Part shown: positions 31,569 to 40,403 of the stretch, piece by piece | Layout: every line of letters begins with the position of its first letter | How positions within the stretch are numbered: position 1 is the stretch's first letter | Origin: UBA5794 sp963714375 | Lineage (GTDB): Bacteria > Actinomycetota > Acidimicrobiia > Spongiisociales > UBA5794 | Direction of reading: 5' to 3' | Assembly (NCBI GenBank): GCA_963714375.1 | Contig: CAVQOG010000008.1 | Location: 682,001-746,000, forward strand | Length of the DNA: 64,000 nucleotides | Position numbers and translations under genes: made by a program | Notes under the pieces: generated by a model | The model's database searches: none | Seen by the model: only the letters and a program-made list of their open reading frames with translations | Told to the model about the DNA's origin: nothing

Positions 31569-32394
31569 CATGTTCGACGATGGGATGCAGGCACGCGGCG
31601 AGATACGTCGTCTCCTGCAGGAGCACGATCATCTCCCGCGCAAGGCGTACGGGCAGAATTTTCTCGTCGATCCCAACGTCGTTGACCGAATGGTGCGTGC
31701 AGCGGGGATCACGAGCGATACGCAGGTCCTCGAGATCGGAGCGGGTACGGGTGCGGTAACGATCGCGCTCGCAGCAGTTGCGGGGCGGGTCGTGGCCTAC
31801 GAGGTCGATCATGCCCTTGAACCAGTTCTCGATGAAGTCCTCACCGTGACCACGAACGTAGAGGTACGTTTTGGCGATGCAAGCAGGATTGATTTTTCCC
31901 TCGCCCTCGACGGTGGACCGTGGACGATGGTCTCGAACCTGCCATACAACGTTGGTACCGGGATCGTCCTTGACATTCTCCAAGGCGCTCCCGATATCGA
32001 CCGCCTCGTGGTCATGGTGCAGCGAGAAGTGGCTGATCGTTTTCTTGCGGAACCCGGAGCCAAGACATATGGGATCCCGTCGGTGATTGTCGGACTTCAC
32101 GCAACGGCCCATCTTGCTTTCGGTGTGTCTCCCCAGGTTTTTGAGCCAGCACCACGAGTGGATTCCGCCGTCGTCGTGATCGACCGAAAACCTGCCCCGG
32201 TCAGAGCGGAGAGGGCAATCGAGATCGCGTCAGCCGCATTCGGCCAGCGCCGCAAGATGTTGCGGCGCAGCCTTGCAGGAACCATTGCGGACGAATCCGT
32301 ACTGGTGACAGCGGGCATTGACCCGACGACGCGACCCGAGGCTCTGCTTCCTCAGGATTTTGTATCGATCGCCGATGCCGAGGCAGCTCTATGA
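31561..32394 (+). CDS. rsmA: 16S rRNA dimethyladenosine transferase (KsgA/RsmA)
   Basis: 277 residues from ATG 31561, overlapping tatD by 8 bases. It dimethylates A1518 and A1519 of 16S rRNA. SAM site: KAYGQNFLVDPNVVDRMV, LEIGAGTGAVTIALA; catalytic motif IV NLPYNVGTGIVLDIL; C-terminal FGQRRKMLRRSL as in the family. In mycobacteria an rpfB gene usually separates tatD and rsmA; it is absent here. Confidence 0.96.
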   Translation: MPDMFDDGMQARGEIRRLLQEHDHLPRKAYGQNFLVDPNVVDRMVRAAGITSDTQVLEIGAGTGAVTIALAAVAGRVVAYEVDHALEPVLDEVLTVTTNVEVRFGDASRIDFSLALDGGPWTMVSNLPYNVGTGIVLDILQGAPDIDRLVVMVQREVADRFLAEPGAKTYGIPSVIVGLHATAHLAFGVSPQVFEPAPRVDSAVVVIDRKPAPVRAERAIEIASAAFGQRRKMLRRSLAGTIADESVLVTAGIDPTTRPEALLPQDFVSIADAEAAL

Positions 32395-33239
32395 AGGCGC
32401 TCGCCTACGCAAAGGTGAATCTTGCTTTGGTCGTTTACCCGCGAGCAGCTGACGGATTCCATCCTCTCCGCGGCCTGTTCCAATCGGTATCGCTCGCGGA
32501 CACGATCGAGTTGGTTCCGTCGGCAACCGATGACGTCACGGTCTCCAATGATGAGGCTCCGAGTGATGAGACAAACCTGGCGTGGAGGGCTGTTGAGTCG
32601 ATCCGCAGAGCGAGCAGGGATCCCAGGGCAACTTCGCTCCATATCTCGAAGATGATCCCTTCGGGTGCAGGCCTCGGGGGTGGAAGCGCCGATGCTGCAG
32701 CAACGATCGGGCTTCTCTCTCGGGAGCACGGTATTGGCGATGATCTTGCGTTGGAGATCGCCGCCTCCCTCGGTTCGGATGTCCCGTTCTCACTGACCGG
32801 TGGCACAGCGCTCGTTCGCGGACGAGGAGAAATGGTGGATCCGGTTGAACCACTCACCGGGTTCTCACTGGCGATCGTGGTTCCACCGTTCGCTCTCACT
32901 ACTCCCGACGTGTTCCGCGAGTGGGATCACCTTGGGGGACCTATCGGCGAAGCGGTTCCGGACGGCGACTTGCCGACCGAGCTTCGCGGGAGGGAACCGG
33001 TCCGCAACGATCTCTATCCGGCGGCTCTATCACTCGACCCGCGGATCGGCGAATGGCGCTCCGAGTTGATGTCACTGTGGGGAACAACCGTGGGCATGAC
33101 CGGGTCAGGATCCGCCCTGTTCGCGTTCTTCCCATCCCATGATGAGGCGAGTGGAGCCGTTGACGCGGTCGACGCCCCCGTTCGGGCAGCAGAGCCCGTC
33201 AGTCTTGTCGATCGCGGCTGGGAGAGCATTGATGATTGA
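32391..33239 (+). CDS. ispE: 4-diphosphocytidyl-2-C-methyl-D-erythritol kinase
   Basis: 282 residues, GHMP kinase of the MEP isoprenoid pathway. AYAKVNLAL with the substrate-binding Lys near the N terminus, the ATP loop MIPSGAGLGGGSADAAATI (about 87-105) with GSDVPF after it, and the C-terminal GMTGSGSALFAFF motif. The start ATG overlaps the rsmA stop (ATGA). Confidence 0.96.
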   Translation: MKALAYAKVNLALVVYPRAADGFHPLRGLFQSVSLADTIELVPSATDDVTVSNDEAPSDETNLAWRAVESIRRASRDPRATSLHISKMIPSGAGLGGGSADAAATIGLLSREHGIGDDLALEIAASLGSDVPFSLTGGTALVRGRGEMVDPVEPLTGFSLAIVVPPFALTTPDVFREWDHLGGPIGEAVPDGDLPTELRGREPVRNDLYPAALSLDPRIGEWRSELMSLWGTTVGMTGSGSALFAFFPSHDEASGAVDAVDAPVRAAEPVSLVDRGWESIDD

Positions 33240-33294
33240 CGTCTACGGCGCCCACTTCGTTTGGGGGTCTACACTTCCGCCTCGCATCCCGCAT

Positions 33295-33369
33295 TGGGGG
33301 GTGGTGTAATTGGTAGCACAGGTGGTTTTGGTCCATCCAGAACGGGTTCGAGCCCTGTCCCCCCAGCCA
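33295..33369 (+). tRNA. tRNA-Gln(TTG)
   Basis: Acceptor TGGGGGG pairs with CCCCCCA. The D arm contains TTGGTAGCAC; anticodon arm GGTGG-TTTTGGT-CCATC has anticodon TTG at 33328-33330; T arm is ACGGG-TTCGAGC-CCTGT with one mismatch-free stem. CCA is encoded (33367-33369). It lies between ispE and glmU, as often in actinobacteria. Confidence 0.95.
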
Positions 33370-33397
33370 ACAAGGCACCTATGAGGATCGTGAGCCG

Positions 33398-34777
33398 ATG
33401 AGCAACAGCGTCGTCATCCTGGCAGCAGGCAAGGGGACCCGTATGCGCACGGGGCACGCCAAGTCGCTCCACGTTGCTGCCGGTCGGTCCCTTCTTGAGT
33501 GGGCGCTCGACATAGCCGACGCTGTTGACCCAAACGAGATCAGTGTTGTGGTGGGCCACGACGCCGATCAGGTTTCCGCGATGTGTCCATCCGGTGTCGC
33601 CGTGGTCACGCAGGAACCCCAGCTCGGTACTGGACACGCCGCCAGCATTGGACTCTCGGGTCTGACATCACTTGATGCGACCATCGTTGTGTTACCGGGC
33701 GACATGCCGCTTGTGACCCAGGAATCCCTCCGAATGCTGGTCGCTGCACATGCAGCGAGTGGTGATGCGGCGACGATCATGACCGTCGAGGTTCCGGATC
33801 CGACCGGGTACGGGCGCATCGTACGTTCTGGAGAAAGAGTTGTGGGAATCGTTGAGGAACGTGATGCCACCCCACAGCAGCGTGCGATCACCGAGGTCAA
33901 TACGTCGGTGTATGTATTTGATGGGCTGCTTCTCGCCGACGTGATCGACAAGGTCAAGAATGAAAACGACCAATCCGAGTACTACCTCACGGATGTGATC
34001 GGAATCCTCACCGCCGACGGGCATTCCGTGGGTGCTGTCACGGTGTCGCAGGTTGAGGGAATGGGTGTCAACACACAGGGGCAGCTTGCCGAGGTCTCTG
34101 CCGTATTGCGGGGGAGAATCAACGCCGGGTTGCTTGAGGCGGGAGTGGCGATGCCTGACCCTTCACGGGTGTACATCGACGGGGGGGTCCTGGTGGCTGC
34201 GGGTGCGACGATTCTGCCAGACACGTATCTGGTTGGATCAACAACCGTTGGTGCCGGGGCCGTTGTCGGGCCCGATGTTGAGGCTCGCGACAGCTCGATT
34301 GCAGCGGACGCACATGTTCGATATTCCGTACTCGACAGCGCCGTTGTGGGGGAGCGAGCCACGGTTGGGCCCTACACATACCTACGGCCTGGCACGGTGC
34401 TTGGGGAGGGTGCCAAGGCTGGGGCGTACGTGGAGATCAAGGCGTCGGTCGTCGGGAAGAACTCCAAGGTTCCTCACCTGTCATACGTCGGCGATGCGGA
34501 AATTGGTGAAGACTCCAACGTCGGAGCGGCAACGGTCACGGTCAACTACGACGGCTTCAACAAACACAAGACGAAGATCGGTGATCGCGTACGGATCGGC
34601 TCCGACACCATGCTGGTGGCTCCCGTGACGATTGGCAACGATGCGTACACCGGGGCGGGGTCGGTCATCACGCACGATGTGCCCGACGGGGCACTTGGGG
34701 TCGAACGAAGTGACCAACGCATCATCGAAGGCTACGCTGACAAGCACCGGAAGCGTGCTGAGAAGGAAGCGGAGTGA
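33398..34777 (+). CDS. glmU: bifunctional GlcN-1-P acetyltransferase / UDP-GlcNAc pyrophosphorylase
   Basis: 459 residues. The N-terminal pyrophosphorylase has LAAGKGTRMRTGHAKSLH, the QLGTGHAASIGL loop and GDMPLV. The C-terminal half is a left-handed beta-helix acetyltransferase with hexapeptides (GATILPDTYLVG) and the catalytic region TYLRPGTVLGEGAKAGAYVEIK and NYDGFNKHKTKIGD. It makes UDP-GlcNAc for the wall. The last bases overlap the prs start. Confidence 0.97.
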   Translation: MSNSVVILAAGKGTRMRTGHAKSLHVAAGRSLLEWALDIADAVDPNEISVVVGHDADQVSAMCPSGVAVVTQEPQLGTGHAASIGLSGLTSLDATIVVLPGDMPLVTQESLRMLVAAHAASGDAATIMTVEVPDPTGYGRIVRSGERVVGIVEERDATPQQRAITEVNTSVYVFDGLLLADVIDKVKNENDQSEYYLTDVIGILTADGHSVGAVTVSQVEGMGVNTQGQLAEVSAVLRGRINAGLLEAGVAMPDPSRVYIDGGVLVAAGATILPDTYLVGSTTVGAGAVVGPDVEARDSSIAADAHVRYSVLDSAVVGERATVGPYTYLRPGTVLGEGAKAGAYVEIKASVVGKNSKVPHLSYVGDAEIGEDSNVGAATVTVNYDGFNKHKTKIGDRVRIGSDTMLVAPVTIGNDAYTGAGSVITHDVPDGALGVERSDQRIIEGYADKHRKRAEKEAE

Positions 34778-35748
34778 TGCAACGCCCTGGGCTGAAGCGA
34801 ATGTTGGTGTTCTCTGGCTCCGCCAATGTTGAGCTGGCAGAGGAAGTATGCAAGCTCCTCGACGTTGAGCTTGGGGGGGTTGAGCGTTCCCGATTCGCCG
34901 ACGGCGAGATCTACATTCGGTTCACCGAGTCCGTCCGCGGCGCTGATTGTTTCGTGATCCAGAGCCACTCCAAGCCGATCAACGAGCACATCATGGAGCA
35001 GCTCATCATGATTGATGCGCTCAAGCGCGCATCGGCCAAACGGATCACTGCCGTCGTTCCCTTCTACGGCTACGCACGGCAGGACAAGAAGGGACGGCCC
35101 CGCGAGGCGATCACGGCGAAGATGATGGGCGACCTGTTCATAACCGCTGGTGCTGACCGCATCGCGTCGGTGGACCTCCACACCGGACAGTTGCAGGGCT
35201 TCATCGATGCTCCGTTCGACTCCCTGACCGCTTTGCCGTTGTTCACCGACTACCTCAAGAACAAGGAAGATGGTCCGCTGACGGTCGTATCCCCCGACTC
35301 TGGCGGTGTGAAGCGGGCAACGAGGTTTGCTCACCACCTCAACGCTGAGGTTGCGTTCATCTACAAGCGGCGGAGAACGGATGCCCGAAACCAGGTCACA
35401 GCAAGCCATGTTGTTGGTGACGTCAAGGATCGGCACTGCATCATCGTTGACGACATCATCGACACCGCTGGCACGGTTGTGGCAGGTGCAGAGCTCTTGC
35501 TGGCGCGGGGAGCAGCATCGGTGAAGGTGCTCGCAACTCACGGCGTGTTGTCTGGCCCAGCCATCGACCGCCTTCGCGGTGCAGCTTTCTCAGAGATTGT
35601 CATCACCAACACGCTCCCGGTTTCCGCTGAGACGCTTTCGCTTCCGAACCTGACGGTGCTGTCGATTGCTCCGATCGTGGCTGGAACGATTGAAGCAATC
35701 TTCAACGACAGTTCCGTGAGTGAGATCTTCAAGGGCGAGAACACCTGA
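34774..35748 (+). CDS. prs: ribose-phosphate pyrophosphokinase
   Basis: 324 residues, class I PRPP synthetase. FSGSANVELAEEVCKLLDVELG and FADGEIYIRF at the N terminus, the flexible catalytic loop PFYGYARQDKKGRPREAITAK, the DLHTGQLQGFIDAP metal site and the PRPP-binding loop IVDDIIDTAGTVV. The start is GTG 34774 or ATG 34777, both within the glmU stop overlap. The pairing glmU-prs is conserved in actinobacteria. Confidence 0.97.
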   Translation: MMQRPGLKRMLVFSGSANVELAEEVCKLLDVELGGVERSRFADGEIYIRFTESVRGADCFVIQSHSKPINEHIMEQLIMIDALKRASAKRITAVVPFYGYARQDKKGRPREAITAKMMGDLFITAGADRIASVDLHTGQLQGFIDAPFDSLTALPLFTDYLKNKEDGPLTVVSPDSGGVKRATRFAHHLNAEVAFIYKRRRTDARNQVTASHVVGDVKDRHCIIVDDIIDTAGTVVAGAELLLARGAASVKVLATHGVLSGPAIDRLRGAAFSEIVITNTLPVSAETLSLPNLTVLSIAPIVAGTIEAIFNDSSVSEIFKGENT

Positions 35749-35770
35749 CCCTGATTCGGGTGGTGAGACG

Positions 35771-37444
35771 ATGAGCATTGAGCCTGCTCAGATCACCCAG
35801 ATTGTCGACGACGGTTTTCGTGGATTCCACCGTCGCCACCGTTCCGTTACCAGTAGAGCATTCGTGCACTTTGAGGCGCGGGACTGGGCGTCGATTCGGA
35901 AGGACTCACTTGAACGGATCGATGCATATGGCATCAGTCTCGATCAAACCATTGATGAACTCACCGACGCCGGGTTCACGATTGCGATGCGATCAGCATG
36001 GTCTCAAGCTCGGGACGCATTCCACGACTTGTACATCCACGATCCATTCGTCGACATCGCAGAGACCTTCTTCAACTCCCTTGCGCGCAAGATGTTCACC
36101 ACGGAGGGCATCGATCCGATGCTCGAGTTTCTCGGAGGTCGCGAACGTTCAGAGCGAGTTCCAGCCGTTGTTACCCGAACATACGACGCCACGACGGGAT
36201 CGACTCGGTGGATCCACGAGTTGGCGCGAGATTGCCGGTTCCACATGTCGTGGGCGAACCTCAACCGTGACGTTGTCGCAGTCATTGACCGGCTCCCATT
36301 CGTTCCCGTCGAGGTTGAGGTGGTCGACCGGCTGTTCTTCCGTGGGCGGGCGGCCTATCTCGTCGGTTCGCTCACCGATGGCATCGAGACGATCCCGTTT
36401 GCCTTCGCCATTCGTCATGGATCTCGTGGTATCCGTATCGCTGCCGTGCTCATCGGAGAAGCTGACGTTTCGATCCTGTTCTCATACACACGCGCCGCTT
36501 TTCACACGCTGACTGACGCGCCGGGAGATCTCGTAGCGTTCCTTTCAGAACTTCTTCCCCACCGGGCAGACGCCGAACTATGGGCTGCAATCGGTTACCG
36601 CAAGCAGGCAAAGACCGAGCGGTATCGCGATCTTGTCCGTTATCTCAACACGTCGACAGAGCTCTTCACGCGAGCGCCGGGAGTGCCGGGGCTTGTGATG
36701 ATCGTGTTCACCCTTGCTGGCTATGACGTCGTGTTCAAGGTTGTACGCGACCGGTTCCCGCCACAGAAGTCCGTCACGCCGCGTCAGGTTGCTGAGCGGT
36801 ACCAACTCGTGGCTCGCCACGACAGGGCTGGCAGACTGGTTGAGGCACAGCGATTCCATGACCTCAAGCTTCCCGCTGATCGATTCGACTCCGACGTCCT
36901 TGACGAACTCATGTCGGAGGCGTCCCGAACGGTTGCGCTCGCCGATGGACAGGTGACGTTCGCGACGATCTACGTTGAACGCAGGGTCACCCCGCTCGAT
37001 CTCCACATTCGATCCGCTGATATGGATGAAGCCAAGCGGGCGATCATCGATTACGGCGCGGCAATCAAGAACCTTGCTGCGTCGAACATCTTCCCAGGGG
37101 ACATGCTGCTCAAAAACTTCGGGGTGACGCGTCGTGGACGTGTGGTGTTCTATGACTATGACGAGTTGACCGAACTGAGCGAATGTCGGTTCCGTGCATT
37201 GCCAGAGTCGACCGACCCGTACGATGAGCTTTCTGCCACCCCGACCTACGGAATCGGACCGAGCGACATCTTCCCCGAGGAGCTGCCCCGGTTCCTTGGA
37301 CTCAACCAGGAACTGCGAGCTGCATTCGACGACGTCCATGCCGACCTGTTCGAACCCGAGTTCTGGAGAGGGGTTCAAGACCGCATCAAGAGCGGAGAAA
37401 CTATCGAGATCCTCCCATACCGCCGATCACGAGCGATTGGGTGA
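35771..37444 (+). CDS. aceK: isocitrate dehydrogenase kinase/phosphatase
   Basis: 557 residues from ATG 35771. AceK phosphorylates and dephosphorylates isocitrate dehydrogenase and so sets the flux between TCA cycle and glyoxylate shunt. Diagnostic segments: the ATP lysine region VVFKVVRDRFPPQKS, LVARHDRAGRLVEAQRF, and the kinase core NLAASNIFPGDMLLKNFGV with Asp/Asn, followed by RGRVVFYDYDELTELSECRF (DFG-like Asp in YDYDE). All match the E. coli protein closely. Length is normal (about 560-580). No aceA, aceB or icd is in the window; it is placed between prs and rplY, which are usually adjacent in actinobacteria. Confidence 0.93.
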   Translation: MSIEPAQITQIVDDGFRGFHRRHRSVTSRAFVHFEARDWASIRKDSLERIDAYGISLDQTIDELTDAGFTIAMRSAWSQARDAFHDLYIHDPFVDIAETFFNSLARKMFTTEGIDPMLEFLGGRERSERVPAVVTRTYDATTGSTRWIHELARDCRFHMSWANLNRDVVAVIDRLPFVPVEVEVVDRLFFRGRAAYLVGSLTDGIETIPFAFAIRHGSRGIRIAAVLIGEADVSILFSYTRAAFHTLTDAPGDLVAFLSELLPHRADAELWAAIGYRKQAKTERYRDLVRYLNTSTELFTRAPGVPGLVMIVFTLAGYDVVFKVVRDRFPPQKSVTPRQVAERYQLVARHDRAGRLVEAQRFHDLKLPADRFDSDVLDELMSEASRTVALADGQVTFATIYVERRVTPLDLHIRSADMDEAKRAIIDYGAAIKNLAASNIFPGDMLLKNFGVTRRGRVVFYDYDELTELSECRFRALPESTDPYDELSATPTYGIGPSDIFPEELPRFLGLNQELRAAFDDVHADLFEPEFWRGVQDRIKSGETIEILPYRRSRAIG

Positions 37445-37541
37445 AGTCAGACGACGGACGTCGGAAAGCTCTGTGCCGTTTCCGTGGTGTCTGCCGTAAA
37501 CTCTCGGGCTGCAACCTCAACCGATTTCGAGGGGATCCCTC

Positions 37542-38213
37542 ATGCAGCAGGAGAGTCTGACCGCCACGAGGCGGACAACGCAAGGATCACGCGCATCCAG
37601 GCGCCTTCGTCGTACTGGACGCGTCCCAGGCATCGTCTATGGGACAAGCGTTGATTCACCGCACGCCGTTCATGTGGCCGAGCGCGAACTGTACGGCATC
37701 CTTCATACTGATGCCGGGCTCAACGCCATCATTGAAGTTGATATCGACGGTGAAAAGGTTCTGACGGTCGCCAGAGAGATCCAGCGTGACCCCGTACGCC
37801 GCGACATCACGCACGTTGACTTCATTCAGGTGTCACTTGATGTCGCCATTGAGGCTGAGGTTCATCTCGAGTACACCGGTGTTCCTATCGGTGTGATCGA
37901 CGAAGAAGGTATCGCAGAGACGATTGAGTCGAGCGTCACGATCAGCGCCCTGCCGAACGCAATTCCGACGTCCATTGAAGTTGATGTTTCACATCTGCAT
38001 CTCCATGACACCCTCACGGTTGCGGATCTTCCCGTCGTCGACGGTGTCGAGTACCTGGATGATGCAGATCATCCTCTGCTCACAGTGGTTGTGCCGGCAG
38101 CCGAAATCGTCGAAGAGGTTGTCCTCGAAGGCGAAGAAGGCGAAGTGGGCGAAGAAGGTGTCGAGGACGGCGAAGAAGGCGCAGAGGAAGACTCCTCACA
38201 CGACGAGGGCTGA
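37542..38213 (+). CDS. rplY: 50S ribosomal protein L25 (bL25, CTC form)
   Basis: 223 residues. The N-terminal domain binds 5S rRNA (RTTQGSRASRRLRRTGRVPGIVYG). The TL5/CTC-type C-terminal beta domain (DVAIEAEVHLEYTGVPIGV, SVTISALPNAIPTSIEVD) is present, then a long acidic tail of Glu/Gly (about residues 190-223) common in actinobacterial versions. It overlaps pth at its TGA. The ~97 nt upstream hold a GTC/GAC short repeat relic and a TAAACT box that could be a -10. Confidence 0.95.
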   Translation: MQQESLTATRRTTQGSRASRRLRRTGRVPGIVYGTSVDSPHAVHVAERELYGILHTDAGLNAIIEVDIDGEKVLTVAREIQRDPVRRDITHVDFIQVSLDVAIEAEVHLEYTGVPIGVIDEEGIAETIESSVTISALPNAIPTSIEVDVSHLHLHDTLTVADLPVVDGVEYLDDADHPLLTVVVPAAEIVEEVVLEGEEGEVGEEGVEDGEEGAEEDSSHDEG

Positions 38214-38803
38214 TTACGGACTCGTCAGCCAGCCTCGTTGTAGGGCTCCGCAACCCGGGATCTTCCTACCAACAAACGCGTCACAATATTGGTGCGGTGG
38301 TGGTCGATCGGTTTCTGTCGGATCACGATCTGACGCTCAAACGCGCACGACAAGGTGTCAGGGCAGATGTCGCTGAGGCCAACCTGGTCGGCCAACGTGC
38401 CGTGATTTCCATTCCGCGGACGTTCATGAACGAGTCAGGTCAGGCGGTGGCTCCCCTCATGAAGTACTACGGAATCCGTGAGGACCGAATGCTGGTCGTC
38501 CACGACGACATCGACGTGCCGTTTGGCAAGCTCAAAGTCTCCGACGGGGGTGGACACGGCGGAAACAACGGTGTCCGCTCGATCATCGGATCGATCGGCG
38601 GCGACGGATTCTGGCGACTGAAAGTCGGCGTCGGAAGGCCACCAGGCTCGATGGATCCAGCAGACTTCGTACTCGGCCGATTCCGACCCGAAGAGCAAGA
38701 GCCGATGGACGTGGCGGTGTATCGAGCGGCTGACGTGGTCGCGTCGTTCATCACCCACGGTGGCGACCACGCCCGTCAGTACGCTGGTGAACTCAACGAC
38801 TAG
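38213..38803 (+). CDS. pth: peptidyl-tRNA hydrolase, with non-AUG start
   Basis: 196 residues if translation starts at ATT 38213. The conserved N terminus LVVGLRNPGSSYQQTRHNIGA (catalytic His in RHNIG) begins only nine codons after it, and no in-frame ATG, GTG or TTG exists between the upstream region and that motif; GTG 38297 would delete the active-site His. The ATT overlaps the rplY stop as TGATT and follows GAGGG. Other motifs: PRTFMNESGQAV, VVHDDIDVPFGKLKVSDGGGHGGNNG. It recycles peptidyl-tRNA. Confidence 0.85.
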   Translation: MTDSSASLVVGLRNPGSSYQQTRHNIGAVVVDRFLSDHDLTLKRARQGVRADVAEANLVGQRAVISIPRTFMNESGQAVAPLMKYYGIREDRMLVVHDDIDVPFGKLKVSDGGGHGGNNGVRSIIGSIGGDGFWRLKVGVGRPPGSMDPADFVLGRFRPEEQEPMDVAVYRAADVVASFITHGGDHARQYAGELND

Positions 38804-38813
38804 AGGTTCTGAG

Positions 38814-40292
38814 ATGACGGCGTATGTCGGAGCGATCGACCAAGGAACGACGAGTTCCCGATTCGTCGTCATCGACCGCAGCGGATCGATCATCGCCAAG
38901 GCGCAGACTGAGCATCAGCAGATTCTTCCAAAGCCTGGTTGGGTCGAACATGACGCTTCCGAGATCTGGCGCAACACGGAGTGGGCAATCTCGACGGCCC
39001 TTGATGAGGCCGGACTCACAGCAGCGGACCTTGCCGGGGTTGGGATTACCAACCAGCGTGAAACCAGCGTCGTGTGGGATCGTGGCACCGGACGACCGGT
39101 TGCCAACGCGATTGTTTGGCAAGACACGCGTACTGCTGATCTCTGCGCAGAGATTGGGCACCAACTCGGTGATGGGTTTCTCCGTCGTCGCACCGGCTTG
39201 CCTGCAGCGACGTACTTCTCGGGGCCGAAGGTGCGCTGGCTGCTGGATTCTGACCCTGACATCAAGATGGCGGCAGAACGCGGTGATCTGGCGTTCGGGA
39301 CGATCGACTCCTGGCTGGCATTCAATCTCACGGGCCGACATGTCACCGACGTGACCAACGCGTCGCGCACCATGTTGATGAATCTCGAAACGCTCGATTG
39401 GGATGATGACCTGTGCCAAGGGATCGGTATTCCCCGTTCGATGCTTCCCGAAATCAAACCCTCCATCGCAGACTACGGGCCATGCACCGGGGTCCTTGAA
39501 GGTACGCGGCTGCGAACAATCGTCGGTGATCAGCATGCTGCGATGATTGGACAGGCAGCATTCAGCGTCGGTGATACGAAATGCACGTACGGCACCGGAG
39601 CCTTCCTCTTGACGAATACCGGGACGCAGCCCGTTGCCTCGACGGCAGGTTTGTTGACGACCGTCGCCTATCAGCGTGCTGGTCAACCGGCGAGATACGC
39701 ACTTGAAGGATCGGTGGCGGTTGCAGGATCCTCGGTCCAATGGCTCAGGGACAACCTTGGCCTGTTTGAGCATTCAGAGGACGTCGAAGCACTCGCATCC
39801 CTGGTCCCAGACAATGGTGACGTCTACTTCGTTCCAGCGTTCTCGGGCCTGTTTGCACCGCGGTGGCGCCCCGACGCGCGAGGTGTGATTGCGGGAATGA
39901 CCCGTTTCACGAACAAGAGCCATCTTGCACGAGCTGTGCTTGAGGCGACCGCGTTCCAGGTCAAGGATGTGCTCCATGCAATGCGCAATGACACGGGGTC
40001 CGAGTTGACCGACCTGCGGGTCGATGGTGGGATGGTGGCAAACAGGCTTCTGATGCAGTTCCAAGCCGACGTCCTTGGAATGGATGTCGTCGTTCCCCTT
40101 CAGATCGAAACCACCGTTGTTGGGGCTGCGTATGGCGCCGGCATTGACGCTGGCGTGTGGGCAGACGCGGACGAGGTGCAGAGCCACTGGAAAGAGAGCC
40201 ACCGTTTCACACCGCAACTCACCGCTGACCGAGTTGCCGAACTCGACACCGGATGGTCCAAAGCCGTCGACCGATCCCTCGATTGGGTCTAA
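38814..40292 (+). CDS. glpK: glycerol kinase
   Basis: 492 residues from ATG 38814. FGGY-family kinase producing glycerol-3-phosphate from glycerol and ATP. N-terminal GAIDQGTTSSRFVV, KPGWVEHDASEIW, GVGITNQRETSVVWDR with the glycerol-contacting Arg-Glu, VWQDTRTADLC, GDQHAAMIGQAAF and the C-terminal ATP site LRVDGGMVANRLLMQFQAD are all present. With pgsA and plsY in the window it fits phospholipid supply. No glpF or glpD is nearby. Confidence 0.97.
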   Translation: MTAYVGAIDQGTTSSRFVVIDRSGSIIAKAQTEHQQILPKPGWVEHDASEIWRNTEWAISTALDEAGLTAADLAGVGITNQRETSVVWDRGTGRPVANAIVWQDTRTADLCAEIGHQLGDGFLRRRTGLPAATYFSGPKVRWLLDSDPDIKMAAERGDLAFGTIDSWLAFNLTGRHVTDVTNASRTMLMNLETLDWDDDLCQGIGIPRSMLPEIKPSIADYGPCTGVLEGTRLRTIVGDQHAAMIGQAAFSVGDTKCTYGTGAFLLTNTGTQPVASTAGLLTTVAYQRAGQPARYALEGSVAVAGSSVQWLRDNLGLFEHSEDVEALASLVPDNGDVYFVPAFSGLFAPRWRPDARGVIAGMTRFTNKSHLARAVLEATAFQVKDVLHAMRNDTGSELTDLRVDGGMVANRLLMQFQADVLGMDVVVPLQIETTVVGAAYGAGIDAGVWADADEVQSHWKESHRFTPQLTADRVAELDTGWSKAVDRSLDWV

Positions 40293-40304
40293 CAGCTCCA
40301 AAAA

Positions 40305-40360
40305 CGCGTACCCAGGGTAAGAACCCACCAAAAAGCGCGGGCTGGAACCCTGGGTACGCG
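40305..40360. repeat. paired inverted ends of the intergenic repeat, copy 7
   Basis: Two ends face each other: CGCGTACCCAGGGTAAGAAC at the left and AACCCTGGGTACGCG at the right, with about 20 nt between. This is what remains if the ~50-bp element is inserted head-to-head and its middle lost, or an empty version of the inverted pair seen around 4416-5460. It lies between glpK and pgsA. Confidence 0.83.
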
Positions 40361-40403
40361 GACATGCATTGAATTGGGCGCTGTTGCTTTAGGATCTCAA
40401 GCG

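Noticed and set aside
38297..38803. pth starting at GTG 38297
   Set aside because: It would remove the conserved N-terminal strand and the catalytic His.
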